NCBI RefSeq assembly: GCF_027988105.1
Contig: NZ_JAQJZJ010000001.1
Span: forward strand, 620,001 to 684,000
Source of the DNA: Pseudomonas aestuarii
Lineage (GTDB): Bacteria; Pseudomonadota; Gammaproteobacteria; Pseudomonadales; Pseudomonadaceae
Length of the DNA: 64,000 nucleotides
Direction: 5' to 3'
Shown: piece by piece, positions 1-9,630 of the stretch
Layout of the letters: the number at the start of each line of letters is the position of its first letter
Position numbering within the stretch: the stretch's first letter is position 1
Translations under genes and position numbers: made by a program
Notes under the pieces: model-generated
The model's input: only the letters and a program-made list of their open reading frames with translations
The model's database searches: none
Told to the model about the DNA's origin: nothing

Positions 1-560
1 TCGCGGAAGTACTCCGACACCTTCTTGCCGTTCTTGCCCTTGATAAAGGAGATGTACTGCTTGGAGTTGGCGTTGTTCTGCCATTCGGAAATGTTGATCC
101 GCGCCGCCAGGTGCAACTGGCTCAGGTCCAGGTGCTTGGCGGCGGTCACGTCCAGCGCCTCGTTGACCGCCACGCCCTCGCTGTGATGCAGCAGGGCGAT
201 CACCAGGTAGTCGGTCATGCCTTGCTGGTAGTGGGCGAACAGCACATGGCCGCCGGTGGACAGGTTGGACTCCTCCATCAGCTTCTGCAGGTGCTCGACC
301 GCCTGGCGGCTGAACGCGGCGAAGTCCTGGCCGGCGTCGAGGTAGTGCTTCAGCCAGCCACTGAAGGGGTAGGCGCCGGATTCGCCGTGAAACAGGCCCC
401 AGGCCTTGCCCTGCTTGGCGTTGTAGCTCTCGTTGAGGTCGGCGAGCATGTTCTCGACGGCCTGCGAGGCGCCCAGTTCGCTGTCGCGGGCGTGCAGCAC
501 GGCGGGCGTGCCATCGGGTTTCTTGTCGATCAGGTGGACGATGCAGTGGCGGATCGGCAT
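1..560 (-). CDS. yejK: Nucleoid-associated protein YejK/NdpA family, C-terminus cut by window edge
   Basis: The minus-strand frame starts at the ATG complementary to 558-560 and runs off the left edge, giving about 186 visible residues of a family usually near 335. The N-terminus reads [17 protein letters not shown], the hallmark of the YejK (NdpA/37 kDa nucleoid-associated) family, followed by the [19 protein letters not shown] segment and a [12 protein letters not shown] segment. Family members bind DNA and associate with the nucleoid; the Pseudomonas homologues are abundant but not fully characterised. The gene stands alone here, separated from the TAXI gene by about 90 bp. I identify it from the recognisable N-terminal motif; only the missing C-terminus limits the call. 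Confidence 0.88.
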   Translation of the reverse strand, partial: MPIRHCIVHLIDKKPDGTPAVLHARDSELGASQAVENMLADLNESYNAKQGKAWGLFHGESGAYPFSGWLKHYLDAGQDFAAFSRQAVEHLQKLMEESNLSTGGHVLFAHYQQGMTDYLVIALLHHSEGVAVNEALDVTAAKHLDLSQLHLAARINISEWQNNANSKQYISFIKGKNGKKVSEYFR

Positions 561-648
561 GGACGAGCTCTCACAAATCTTCAGCGGTGAACGGGGGCGC
601 TGACAGCGGGCGATGGCCGGTTTCGCTGCCCCGGGAATGCTGCGCAGT

Positions 649-1992
649 TTACCCGAGTGTCTTGGCTTCGGTCGCCCGTCGCTGCTGCAAGGTCTGCAAT
701 CGCTCGATCACGTAGCGCAGGTGCACATGCAGCTCGTACAGTTCGTTGGAGTAGGACAGCGGCACCTCGACCTTGGCCAGTTCGTCCTGCAGCTGTTCCA
801 GGCGCGCGATCTCGCTGCCCAGGCGTTCCGGCAGGGTGCCGGCGTCCAGTTGCCGGTCAATCTCGCGCAGGTGCTTGTACCAGCGGTAGATGCGCGCGCG
901 GATGCGCCAGCGATACAGCGGGCCGACGGCCTTGAGCAGCGGTACCAGCACCACGATCAGCGGGATCAGCAGGATGATGTAGCGATCGGCCAGGGACGCG
1001 ATGCGAAACGGCAGGTAGCGCTGCAGCAGCGGTAGGCCGCTCTTGTAGTAGTGCTCGGCGTCGCTGGACAGCTCGAAGGTGCGTGGCACGGCACTGGGAA
1101 AGGCGCCGGCCTGATCGAGCAGGCTGCCGTCCTTCATCACCTCGCGGCTGGCCTCGAGGAACAGTGGCACCAGGCCCGGGTGGAAGTGCTGGTTGATCAC
1201 CAGGGTGGCCACCGGGGACAGGGTGACGGTGGTCTGCGGCGGGCTGTTCAGCGCCAGGTTGAGCAGGCCCTCCTCGATCGTCACGCGCTTGAAGAACGGC
1301 AGGCGGGCTTCATAGGCGGCGGCGCGGCGGAAGTTGGCCAGGCGTAACGCCGGGTTGGCCGCCAGTAGTTGCACCCGGGCGTTCTCCGCCGGGCCGACGA
1401 AAAAGGCCGCGTCCAGCTCGCCGGAGTTCAGGGCGGCGGCGGCCTTGTTGCCGCCCAGATTCTGCCAGGTGGCGGGGTACTGCTGCGGGGCGATGGCGTT
1501 GGCAGCGAGGATTGCCGCGCTGGCCGCATGGGTGCCGCTGCCGATGCTGCCTAGGGCCAGGCGCAGCGGCAGCAGATCGGCGATGCGCTCGAGCGCAATA
1601 TCCTTGCGGTAGAACAACCACAGTGGCTCCTGATACACCGCACCGAGGCTTTGCAGGCGGTTTTGCTCGGCGCCACTGAGCTGGCGCTCCAGGCCGCTCT
1701 GCACCAGGGCGATCTCGACCTGACTGTCCTGCGCCAGCAGCCGCTCGAGGTTGTCCCGCGAGCCGGCGCTGGGTACCAGGCTCAGCTCGAAGCCCTCCTT
1801 GGCCAGCTGCGTCTTGAGCTTCTCGGCAAATAACCGGTAATTGCCCCCCTCCGCACCGGTGGCCATGCTGGCGTGCATCGGCGGCGGCGGGGCGACGAAA
1901 TAAAACACGGCGCCGACCAGCGCGGCGACCACCGGGACTATCCACAGATTGGCCAGCAGCATGATCTTCAGGTCTTTGACTACGCGGTGCAT
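649..1992 (-). CDS. TAXI-family TRAP-type solute-binding protein with C-terminal membrane anchor
   Basis: A 447-residue protein. Residues about 13-33 form an N-terminal membrane segment (signal anchor), followed by a periplasmic domain with the TAXI motif [12 protein letters not shown] near residue 46 and repeated binding-protein signatures such as the GSGTHAA segment. A second hydrophobic segment near residues 333-357 and a basic, coiled-coil-like tail (about 365-445) end the protein. Standard TAXI receptors are soluble periplasmic proteins of about 320 residues that feed a DctQM-type permease; no such permease lies nearby, so this is an orphan, membrane-tethered version. It sits 49 bp downstream of the yjeH-like gene on the same strand and may be cotranscribed. 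The ligand cannot be read from sequence. Confidence 0.8.
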   Translation of the reverse strand: MHRVVKDLKIMLLANLWIVPVVAALVGAVFYFVAPPPPMHASMATGAEGGNYRLFAEKLKTQLAKEGFELSLVPSAGSRDNLERLLAQDSQVEIALVQSGLERQLSGAEQNRLQSLGAVYQEPLWLFYRKDIALERIADLLPLRLALGSIGSGTHAASAAILAANAIAPQQYPATWQNLGGNKAAAALNSGELDAAFFVGPAENARVQLLAANPALRLANFRRAAAYEARLPFFKRVTIEEGLLNLALNSPPQTTVTLSPVATLVINQHFHPGLVPLFLEASREVMKDGSLLDQAGAFPSAVPRTFELSSDAEHYYKSGLPLLQRYLPFRIASLADRYIILLIPLIVVLVPLLKAVGPLYRWRIRARIYRWYKHLREIDRQLDAGTLPERLGSEIARLEQLQDELAKVEVPLSYSNELYELHVHLRYVIERLQTLQQRRATEAKTLG

Positions 1993-2041
1993 GGAGCTTC
2001 CTTCCGGCGGGTTCGCCCCAAGGATAGAAGCATCCAGGGCC

Positions 2042-3304
2042 TCAGGTCACCTTTGCCGCTTGCATCGGCGGGTTGCGCAGGTAATCGAGCGCCGCCAGCA
2101 CGGCCAATAGCCCCAGGGCGTACCAGGCATCCATGCCCAGCATCAACAGCACCAGGGTGCAGAGCAGCGCGCTGAAGCCGGCTAGCCAGCGCCAGACGCC
2201 GCGCAGCAGTGCCCAGCCGGCGGCCATGCTCAGCAGGTAGATGACCACGAAGTTGCCGTTGGCGTAGCGGATCAGGTCGTCCACCGAGAGCTTGAACAGC
2301 CCGGCCAGGCTGGCGCACAGGGCGCAGCTCAGGACCACCAGCAGCAGGGCGCGGGCCGGCACGCCGTGGTGATTGCGTTGGGCCAGGCGGGCGGGCAGCT
2401 TGCCTTCGTCGGCCAGGCTCCAGATCAGCCGGGCGAAACCCTGGATATAGACGTTCATAGAGGCGAAACAGGCCAGGTAGCCGACCAGCGCGATCAGCCA
2501 GCGCGCCCGCTCGCCCAGCAGCAGGTCGAACAGCCGTGGCAGCGAGGCGGCGTCGCTGTGCACATTGCCGTATGCCTGAAAACTCAGCACCGCGACCGAG
2601 CAGGCCCAGTACACCAGGCCGGCAAGGAGTACGCCGAGTAGCAGGGCCAGCGGGAAGTCGCGCGTGGGGCGCTTGAATTCCTCGCCCATGTGGGTGAACG
2701 CCTCGATGCCGACGAAACACCAGAACATCACCCCCAGTGCCGCGGGGAGCAGGTGCCAGGCGCCGTCGATGGGCGGCAGCAAGGGCTGGCTGGCGTGGGG
2801 CAGGTCGCCGACCCACCAGATCAGGCCGACACTGCCGACAATGGCCACGGCGATCAGGCCCTGCACCAGCCCGGAGGCCTTGGCCGGCCGCTGGCCAAGC
2901 AGCAGGATGGCGCCGAGGGTGGCGAGCTGGATGGCCAGCGCCTGGCCGCGACTCAAGTCGACCACCGCCTGCCAGAAGCCGCTGGCGATATTCAGTGCCG
3001 CCGGCAAGCCGACCGGCAGCACGGCGAGGAACAGCCAGGCGCTGAGGCGCTCCATGCGCGGGCCGAAGGCGCGGCCGATCAGGTGCGGCGCCCCGCCGGC
3101 ATGGGGGTAGTGCCGGCCCAGCTGGGCGAAGGTGAAGGCGATCGGCAGGACCAGGGCGATGAGGATCATCCAGGCCCACAGCGAAGCCTCGCCAGCCGCG
3201 GTGGCGGCCAATGCCGGCACGACGAAAATGCCGGTGCCGAGCAGCGAGGTGCTCAGCAGGCCGATGCCCTGCAGCAGGCCCAGTTCTTGGTTGAGGCGGC
3301 TCAT
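2042..3304 (-). CDS. yjeH: APC-superfamily amino-acid exporter, YjeH-like
   Basis: 420 residues starting MSRLNQELGLLQGIGLL, with the early GIFVVPALAA motif typical of the APC superfamily and about 12 hydrophobic segments. Length and N-terminus match E. coli YjeH (L-methionine and branched-chain amino-acid efflux, 418 residues). The open frame extends 174 codons further upstream, but that part is antisense to the divergent lrp-type gene and looks non-coding, so the ATG at 3304 is chosen. The divergent Lrp/AsnC regulator 129 bp away is a likely controller, as for other amino-acid exporters. Substrate assignment rests on family resemblance only. Confidence 0.82.
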   Translation of the reverse strand: MSRLNQELGLLQGIGLLSTSLLGTGIFVVPALAATAAGEASLWAWMILIALVLPIAFTFAQLGRHYPHAGGAPHLIGRAFGPRMERLSAWLFLAVLPVGLPAALNIASGFWQAVVDLSRGQALAIQLATLGAILLLGQRPAKASGLVQGLIAVAIVGSVGLIWWVGDLPHASQPLLPPIDGAWHLLPAALGVMFWCFVGIEAFTHMGEEFKRPTRDFPLALLLGVLLAGLVYWACSVAVLSFQAYGNVHSDAASLPRLFDLLLGERARWLIALVGYLACFASMNVYIQGFARLIWSLADEGKLPARLAQRNHHGVPARALLLVVLSCALCASLAGLFKLSVDDLIRYANGNFVVIYLLSMAAGWALLRGVWRWLAGFSALLCTLVLLMLGMDAWYALGLLAVLAALDYLRNPPMQAAKVT

Positions 3305-3433
3305 GTTGTATGCTCTGCGGTTGTGTTCGTCATGATAATTCCCCCGCCTGCTGCTGGATGCTGGCGAAGCGTCGGTTTTGTCCGACGAACTGGCGGAATT
3401 GACCGTCAAATTGCCTTTTGCCCGAGAGCCCAA

Positions 3434-3853
3434 GTGGACAAGTTCGATCAGCAGATCCTCGCCCTGTTGCGCGCCGATGCGCGTGTACCGGTGAGTCAGA
3501 TTGCCCGTGACGTCAACCTGTCGCGCTCCGCCGTGAGCGAGCGCATTCGCCAGCTGGAGCAGCGCGGCATCATCAGCGGCTACCATGCCCAGGTCGCCCA
3601 CCCGGCCGATGCGGGCATCAAGGCCTATCTGGAGCTGTTCTATCAGGGCGGGCGCTGCGAACACTACGTGGAGCGCATGCGCAGCTTCAGCGAAGTCCGC
3701 CGCTGCAGCGGTATCAGCGGCGAAACCGACATGCTGGTGTATATCGAAGCGCCCTCGATGCAGCGCCTCAGCGAGGTCCGCGCAGAGATCGAAAACTTCC
3801 CCGGGATGCAGAAGGTCAAGACCCATATGGTGGTCAAGGATTGGGCCATGTGA
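3434..3853 (+). CDS. Lrp/AsnC-family transcriptional regulator
   Basis: A 139-residue protein from a GTG start at 3434 (VDKFDQQILALLRADAR), since no ATG exists close by. It has an N-terminal winged helix-turn-helix (RVPVSQIARDVNLSRSAVSER, about residues 16-36) and a C-terminal AsnC/RAM ligand-binding domain with the conserved SGETDMLVYIE stretch. Family members sense amino acids and bind DNA as octamers. Divergent placement next to the YjeH-like exporter suggests it controls that gene and itself. The frame is open further left, but those residues are antisense to yjeH. sbcD follows after only 8 bp, so readthrough into sbcDC is possible. Confidence 0.85.
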   Translation: MDKFDQQILALLRADARVPVSQIARDVNLSRSAVSERIRQLEQRGIISGYHAQVAHPADAGIKAYLELFYQGGRCEHYVERMRSFSEVRRCSGISGETDMLVYIEAPSMQRLSEVRAEIENFPGMQKVKTHMVVKDWAM

Positions 3854-3861
3854 GCGGAACC

Positions 3862-5082
3862 ATGCGCATCCTCCACACCTCCGACTGGCACCTTGGCCAG
3901 CACTTCATGGGCAAGACCCGCCAGGCCGAGCACCAGGCCTTCTGCGCCTGGCTGATCGAGCAGGTGCGCGCGCATGAGGTCGATGCGCTGCTGATCGCCG
4001 GCGATATCTTCGATACCGGCGCGCCGCCCAGCTACGCCCGCGAGCAGTACAACCGCTTTATCGTCGAGCTGCGCGGCAGCGGCTGCGAGCTGGTGGTGCT
4101 CGGTGGCAACCACGATTCGGTGGCCATGCTCGGCGAGAGCAAGACCCTGCTGGCGCAGCTGGATACCCGGGTGATCCCTGGCGTCTGTGCGGATCTGCGC
4201 GAGCAGCTGCTGGTGCTGCACCGGCGTGACGGCGCGCCCGGGGCAATTCTCTGCGGCATCCCCTTTATCCGCCCGCGCGATGTGCTGCAGAGCCAGGCCG
4301 GGCAGAGTGCGCAGGACAAGCAACTGTCGTTGCAGCAGGCGATCCAGCAGCATTACCAGGCACTGTATGCCCTGGCGCTCGGCATGCGCGCCGAGCTGGG
4401 TGGCGACTTGCCGATCATCGCCACCGGGCATTTGACCACGGTCGGCGCCAGCGCCAGCGAGTCGGTGCGCGAGATCTACGTCGGCAGCCTGGAGGCCTTT
4501 CCCACCAGCGCCTTTCCGCCGGCCGCCTATATCGCCCTGGGGCATATCCACCGGCCACAGAAGGTCGGCGGCCTGGAGCATATCCGCTACTGCGGCTCGC
4601 CGATCCCGTTGAGTTTCGATGAGGCCCGACAGCAGAAGGAGGTGCTACTGGTCGACCTGGATGGCAGCGGCTTGCGCGCGATCACGGCCCTGCCGGTGCC
4701 GCGTTTCCAGCCGCTGCTGTCCGTGCGCGGATCGCTCGAGGAGCTGCAGCCGGCGATTGTCGAGGCCGCGCAGCAGGGCAGTAGCGCGTTACCGGTGTGG
4801 CTGGAAGTGCTGGTGAGCACCGATGACTACCTCAGCGACCTGCAGCTGCGCATCGCCGCGCTGTGCGAGGGCTTGCCGGTCGAGGTGCTGCGCATCCGCC
4901 GCGAGCGCGGCAATGCCGTGGCCGCGTTGCAGGGCCAGGCCCGGGAAACCCTGGACGAGCTGAGCGTGGAGGAGGTGTTCGCCCAGCGCCTGGGCAGCGA
5001 AAGCCTGGATCAGGCGCAGCAGGCACCCTTGCTCGCCCTGTACCGCCAGGTGGTAGGCGAATTGCGCGAGGACCAGGCATGA
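3862..5082 (+). CDS. sbcD: Exonuclease SbcCD subunit D (Mre11-type nuclease)
   Basis: 406 residues from ATG 3862 (MRILHTSDWHLGQHF). All metallophosphoesterase motifs are present in order: DWHLGQ, GDIFD, GGNHDS, ATGHLTTVG and ALGHIHRPQ, which coordinate the two metal ions of Mre11-type nucleases. With SbcC it forms the ATP-dependent complex that cleaves hairpins and processes DNA double-strand ends. The TTG at 3841 in the same frame is rejected because it overlaps the preceding lrp-type gene and precedes the conserved N-terminus. Its stop overlaps the start of sbcC (ATGA), indicating translational coupling. Confidence 0.96.
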   Translation: MRILHTSDWHLGQHFMGKTRQAEHQAFCAWLIEQVRAHEVDALLIAGDIFDTGAPPSYAREQYNRFIVELRGSGCELVVLGGNHDSVAMLGESKTLLAQLDTRVIPGVCADLREQLLVLHRRDGAPGAILCGIPFIRPRDVLQSQAGQSAQDKQLSLQQAIQQHYQALYALALGMRAELGGDLPIIATGHLTTVGASASESVREIYVGSLEAFPTSAFPPAAYIALGHIHRPQKVGGLEHIRYCGSPIPLSFDEARQQKEVLLVDLDGSGLRAITALPVPRFQPLLSVRGSLEELQPAIVEAAQQGSSALPVWLEVLVSTDDYLSDLQLRIAALCEGLPVEVLRIRRERGNAVAALQGQARETLDELSVEEVFAQRLGSESLDQAQQAPLLALYRQVVGELREDQA

Positions 5083-8000
5083 AGATCCTCAGCCTGCGCC
5101 TGAAGAACCTCAACTCGCTGAAGGGCGAGTGGAAGATCGATTTCACCGCCGAGCCGTTCAAGGACAACGGCCTGTTTGCCATCACCGGGCCGACCGGCGC
5201 CGGCAAGACCACCCTGCTCGACGCCATCTGCCTGGCCCTGTACCACCGCACCCCGCGCATGAGCAGCATCTCGGCCAGCGCCAACGAGCTGATGACCCGG
5301 CACACCGGCGATTGCCTGGCCGAGGTCGAATTCGAGGTCAAGGGCGCGCGTTACCGCGCCTTCTGGAGCCAGCGCCGCGCCCGCGACAAGGCCGACGGTG
5401 CGCTGCAGGCGCCCAAGGTGGAGCTGGCCACGGCCGATGGCACCATCCTCACCGACAAGATCAACGAGAAACTGCGCGAGACCGAGCGCCTCACCGGCCT
5501 GGATTTCGAACGCTTCACCAAATCCATGTTGCTGGCCCAGGGCGGTTTTGCCGCCTTCCTCGAGGCCAACGCCAACCAGCGCGCCGAGCTGCTCGAAGAG
5601 CTGACCGGCACCGACATCTACGGGCAGATTTCCCAGCGCGTGTTCGAGCAGACCCGCGAGGTCAGAGGCGCCCTCGACCAGCTGCGTGCGCGCGCCGCCG
5701 GCGTCGAGTTGTTGGGTGACCAGCAGCGCAGCGAGCTGCAGCTCGAAGCCCAGCGCCTGGGCGCCGAAGATGCCCGCCTGAATGCCGAGCAGGACGACCT
5801 GCACCGCCAGCGCCAATGGCGCGAAGACCTGGGCAAAGCGCAGCACCAGCAACACAGCATGGCGCTGGCCGAGCAGGGTGCCCGGGACGAGTTGCAGGCC
5901 GCCCAGGCGCAGCTGGCGCAACTGGCCGCCAGCGAGCCGGCGGCAAGGTTGCAGCCGGTTCATCGCGACTGGCAGCAGGCTCAGCAGGCCGTGCGCCAGG
6001 CCGAGCAGGCCTTGCAGCAGACCCAGGTCGCGCAGCAGCAGGCCGCGCAGCGCATCGGCGAGTGCCTGTGGCAGGCTCACCAATACAGCCAGCAGCTGCT
6101 TGGCGAGCGACAGCACGCCTACGACCAGCTGGCCGCGCAGCGCCAGCACCTGGACAGCCGCCTGGCCGAGCAGGCGCCACACGCCCGGCTCGGTGAGCAG
6201 CTGGTGGCATGGCGCAATCAGTTCGCGGTGCGCCAGCAGTTGGGCATGGACATCGACCAGCTTGGCAGCCGCCAGCAGCAGACCGCCCAGGACGCGCAGC
6301 TGCTGCAGCGACAGTTGACCGAGCAGAGCGCGCAGTTGAGCGCCGAGCAGGCGCGCCTGCTGGAGGCGCAGCGGGCAGAGGGCGAGCAGCAGCGGCTAGT
6401 CGATGAGCTGTTGGCCGGGCGCAGTGAAGCCGCCCTGCGCGAGCACTGGCAGCTGCTGCACCGGCGCAGCGGCCTGCTGGAGCAGCTCAAGCAGCTGGCC
6501 AGCGCTCGCCAGCAACTGGCCGAACAGCAGGCGCAGCTGGACGGCAACGTCGGCGAGTTGCACGGTCAGCACGCCGCCAAGGATGCCGAAGTGCTCGCCT
6601 TGCGCGCGCGCTACAAGGATCTGCAGCAACAGCTGCGCGACCAGGAAAAACTGCTGGCGCAGGAGCAGCGCATCCAGGCCCTGGAGGCCTACCGCGCGCA
6701 GCTGCAGGAGGGCGACGCCTGCCCCTTGTGTGGTTCCCACCAGCACCCGGCGATTGCCGCCTACCAGGCGCTGGACGTATCCGCCACCCAGCTGGCCCTG
6801 CTGGCGAAGAAGGCCGAACTGGAGACCCTGACCGGCAGCGGTCAGCGTCTGGCCAGCGAGCTGGCGACCTTGACCTCCCAGCTCGAACAGCAGCGGCAGC
6901 AGTTGCAAGCTGCCCGTCAGGAGCGCACTGAGCAGGACCAACGCTGGCAGCAGTTGACCGAACAGCTCGGCACCGCGCTGGCCGATGCCAGCGCCGTGGC
7001 CGCGTACGCGCAGCAGCAGGCGGGCGAACTGGAGGCTAGCCAGCGCCGCCTGGATCAGCTCGATCATTTGAAGAGCGCCCACGAAGGCGCGCGCACGGCT
7101 CGTCAGCAGCTCGAACAGGCGTCTGTCGCCCGGCAGCAACAGCTGGCCCTGAGCCAACAGCAGCGCCAGCACCAGGACACTCAGCTGGCGGAAATCGCCG
7201 CGCGCCTGGAACAATTGCAGGGCCAGCGCCGCGAACGCGACGGCGTCCTCGGCGCAGAACTGACCGCCCTCGGCTACAGCCTGCCCGCCGACGGTGATGC
7301 CTGGCTGCGCGAGCGCGAAGTCGAATGGCACAGCTGGCAGCAGGCGCAACAGCGGCGCCAGCAGCTGGAGGCTGAACAGCGCGAGCTGGAGCATGCTCTC
7401 GGCCTTGCCCGCGAGCTGCACGGCAACTGGCTACAGCGCTGGGCGGCAGAGCCGCGGGAACAGTCGTCGGCACTGGCGGCGGTCGCCGATGCGCGGGCCG
7501 CCCTGCAACACGCCGAAGCGCAGCTCAGCCATGAGCAGAGCCGTCAGCAGCAATTGCACGGTACCCAACAGACCCAGGCGCAGCGGCTGAGTGATGATCA
7601 ACATGCCCTGCAGACCAGCGTGCAGCAGTGGGCGGCGGCCCTGGCCGCCAGCCCGTTCGACGACGAGGGCGCATTCCGGGCCGCGCTGCTGGACGATCAG
7701 CAGCGCGCTGCGCTGTCCCGGCTCAAGGAGCGCCTGGACCGCTCCCTGGCCGAGGCCCAGGCGCTGAAGACCGCCGCCGACCAGCAGGTGGCGACCTTGC
7801 AGGCCAATCCGGCCAGCGAACTCGAGCGCGAACAGCTGGACCAACGCCTGCAGTTGCTGACTGCCGAGCTGAAAACCCTGACCCAGCGCCAGGGCGAAAT
7901 CCGCGCCCAGCTGCAGGGCGACGATGCGCGGCGGCTGGGCCAGCAGAGCCTGTTCGCCGAGATCGATGCCAAGCAAATCGAGTATGACCTCTGGCAGCAA

Positions 8001-8498
8001 CTCAACAGCCTGATCGGCTCGGCCGACGGCGCCAAGTACCGCAAGTTCGCCCAGGGCCTGACCCTCGACCATCTGGTCTACCTGGCCAACCAGCAGCTCG
8101 AACGCCTGCATGGCCGCTACCAGTTGGCGCGGCGTGGCAGCGGCGAGCTGGAACTGGAGGTGATCGACACCTGGCAGGCCGATGTCGCCCGCGACACCAA
8201 GACCCTGTCCGGCGGCGAAAGCTTCCTGGTCAGCCTGGCCCTGGCGTTGGCCCTGTCCGACCTGGTCAGCCACAAGACCAGCATCGACTCGCTGTTTCTC
8301 GACGAAGGCTTCGGCACCCTCGACGGCGAAACCCTGGAAATCGCCCTGGATGCCCTCGACAGCCTGAATGCCAGCGGCAAGATGATCGGCGTGATCAGCC
8401 ATGTCGAGGCCATGAAGGAGCGGATTGCGGTGCAGCTGAAAGTGCACAAGAGCGTGGGCATGGGCTACAGCGCCCTGGATCGACGTTATGCCCTGTGA
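5079..8498 (+). CDS. sbcC: Exonuclease SbcCD subunit C (Rad50-like ATPase)
   Basis: 1139 residues beginning MKILSLRLKNLNSLKGEW. Walker A (GPTGAGKTT) lies near residue 37; two very long Gln/Ala/Leu-rich coiled-coil arms flank a zinc hook CPLCGSHQHP at about residue 547; the ABC signature LSGGESFLVSLALALALSDL and Walker B SLFLDEGFGTLD are near the C-terminus. This is the full Rad50/SbcC layout: head, coiled coil, hook, coiled coil, head. It partners SbcD, with which it overlaps by 4 bp. The frame is open 72 codons upstream of the chosen ATG, but that part is a shadow of sbcD. Confidence 0.96.
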   Translation: MKILSLRLKNLNSLKGEWKIDFTAEPFKDNGLFAITGPTGAGKTTLLDAICLALYHRTPRMSSISASANELMTRHTGDCLAEVEFEVKGARYRAFWSQRRARDKADGALQAPKVELATADGTILTDKINEKLRETERLTGLDFERFTKSMLLAQGGFAAFLEANANQRAELLEELTGTDIYGQISQRVFEQTREVRGALDQLRARAAGVELLGDQQRSELQLEAQRLGAEDARLNAEQDDLHRQRQWREDLGKAQHQQHSMALAEQGARDELQAAQAQLAQLAASEPAARLQPVHRDWQQAQQAVRQAEQALQQTQVAQQQAAQRIGECLWQAHQYSQQLLGERQHAYDQLAAQRQHLDSRLAEQAPHARLGEQLVAWRNQFAVRQQLGMDIDQLGSRQQQTAQDAQLLQRQLTEQSAQLSAEQARLLEAQRAEGEQQRLVDELLAGRSEAALREHWQLLHRRSGLLEQLKQLASARQQLAEQQAQLDGNVGELHGQHAAKDAEVLALRARYKDLQQQLRDQEKLLAQEQRIQALEAYRAQLQEGDACPLCGSHQHPAIAAYQALDVSATQLALLAKKAELETLTGSGQRLASELATLTSQLEQQRQQLQAARQERTEQDQRWQQLTEQLGTALADASAVAAYAQQQAGELEASQRRLDQLDHLKSAHEGARTARQQLEQASVARQQQLALSQQQRQHQDTQLAEIAARLEQLQGQRRERDGVLGAELTALGYSLPADGDAWLREREVEWHSWQQAQQRRQQLEAEQRELEHALGLARELHGNWLQRWAAEPREQSSALAAVADARAALQHAEAQLSHEQSRQQQLHGTQQTQAQRLSDDQHALQTSVQQWAAALAASPFDDEGAFRAALLDDQQRAALSRLKERLDRSLAEAQALKTAADQQVATLQANPASELEREQLDQRLQLLTAELKTLTQRQGEIRAQLQGDDARRLGQQSLFAEIDAKQIEYDLWQQLNSLIGSADGAKYRKFAQGLTLDHLVYLANQQLERLHGRYQLARRGSGELELEVIDTWQADVARDTKTLSGGESFLVSLALALALSDLVSHKTSIDSLFLDEGFGTLDGETLEIALDALDSLNASGKMIGVISHVEAMKERIAVQLKVHKSVGMGYSALDRRYAL

Positions 8499-8631
8499 CG
8501 CGTCGATGCTTGCCCGGCAACCCGGAGGTGCGCCGCGTCTTTACTATGCTGGCCCGGGTACTGACCAGGTTCTTCGGTACAAGCTGGAACCATGGACGTG
8601 ATGCCCCATCGGGGCGAGGGAGAAGCACGCT

Positions 8632-9422
8632 TTGCTCAGGCCGCTCATCTGTACTGCTTGGTTGCTGTTTTGCCCCGACGTGGTCCTGGCCGAGCAAGCA
8701 GCGGCCGCGCCACTGAGGTTCTGCCATGAGGATCAGGACGCCTATCCCTGGGTCATGACCGACAAGCGCGGGCTCAACCTGGAGTTGCTGGATTTGGTCG
8801 CGCAGTCCCTGGCGCAGACCTTCAGCTTTGTTCCCGTGCCCTGGAAGCGCTGCCTGTCCGGGCTGCAACAGGGTATTTATGACGGCGCCTTCGCCGCCAG
8901 CTTCAAGGTCGAGCGCATGAGCGCCGGGCGATATCCCCTGGCGGCGGATGATCAGCCGGACGCGAGCAGGCGCCTGCACATGTCGCGTTATGCGCTTTAC
9001 CGCCGCCGGGGCGACGCGGTGAGCTGGGACGGTTCGGCGTTCCGCCAGCTGAGTGCCGAATCGGCTCGCTGAGCGGGTTTTCCATTGCGGCTTTTCTGCG
9101 TGAGCAGGGCGCCGAGGTGGATGAAACCAGTCGCGACCCCTTGGCGCTGCTGCGCATGCTCCAGTACGGACGTATCGAGGCGGCGGCGCTGCAGAGCCAG
9201 CGCGCCGACTTCATCCTGCAGGCCAATCCGCCGCTGGCCGCCCGGATCGAAAAGGTCGAGTCGCTGCTGGAAGAAAAACCCTATTACCTGATGCTGTCCA
9301 AGGCCCTGGTCGCCGAGCATCCCGCCCTGGCGCAGGCTATCTGGCGCGAGATCGCCCGGCAACGCGAGTCCGCGACCTATCAGCAACGCATGCGTGTATT
9401 CCTCAGCAGCGCCACGCCTTGA
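8632..9422 (+). pseudogene. Periplasmic substrate-binding protein (family 3), broken by a one-base frameshift
   Basis: The first part (TTG start at 8632 behind a GGGAGA ribosome site) encodes a signal peptide ending VVLA and a domain with FCHEDQDAYPW and PWKRCLSGLQQG, typical of PBPb/SBP_bac_3 proteins. It stops at 9072. The remainder continues in another frame to 9422, with IGSLSGFSIAAFLREQG and YQQRMRVFLSS. Adding a single G near 9054 would change LSAESAR-stop to LSGRIGSLSGF and rejoin both halves into a normal protein of about 263 residues. Either the gene is a recent pseudogene or the assembly lost one G of a GG run. No transporter genes are adjacent; related lone binding proteins are common in Pseudomonas. 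Confidence 0.8.
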
Positions 9423-9455
9423 GGCATGGCGCGGGCGGCCGACGAGCCGACTCAG

Positions 9456-9630
9456 GCCCTAGCAGCCTGTCGGACTTAACACTGTCCTACTGCGGAAAAG
9501 CCGGATTTGATCATTTCTTGCGCGCTTTCTCGTTAAATAGAGCGACTATTCGCCTCAAAAGCGCGCAAGAACTGCTTCAAACCGAACTTTCCCTCGCTAC
9601 GGACGGTCAAGTCCGACAGGCTGCTAGGGC
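9456..9630. mobile_element. MITE-like element with 22-bp perfect terminal inverted repeats
   Basis: Bases 9456-9477 (GCCCTAGCAGCCTGTCGGAC followed by TT) are the exact reverse complement of 9609-9630. The 131-bp interior has no ORF of note, is visibly richer in A+T than its surroundings, and contains a partially symmetrical stretch (GCGCGCTTTCTC versus AAAGCGCGCAAG). Size, perfect ends and lack of coding potential fit a miniature inverted-repeat transposable element mobilised in trans. No obvious target duplication is visible. The right end overlaps the last codons and the TAG stop of the haloalkane dehalogenase gene. Confidence 0.75.

Noticed and set aside
3305..3826. 174-codon N-terminal extension of the YjeH-like protein
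   Set aside because: It is antisense to the Lrp-type regulator, whose motifs are clear, and homologues start at MSRLNQ.
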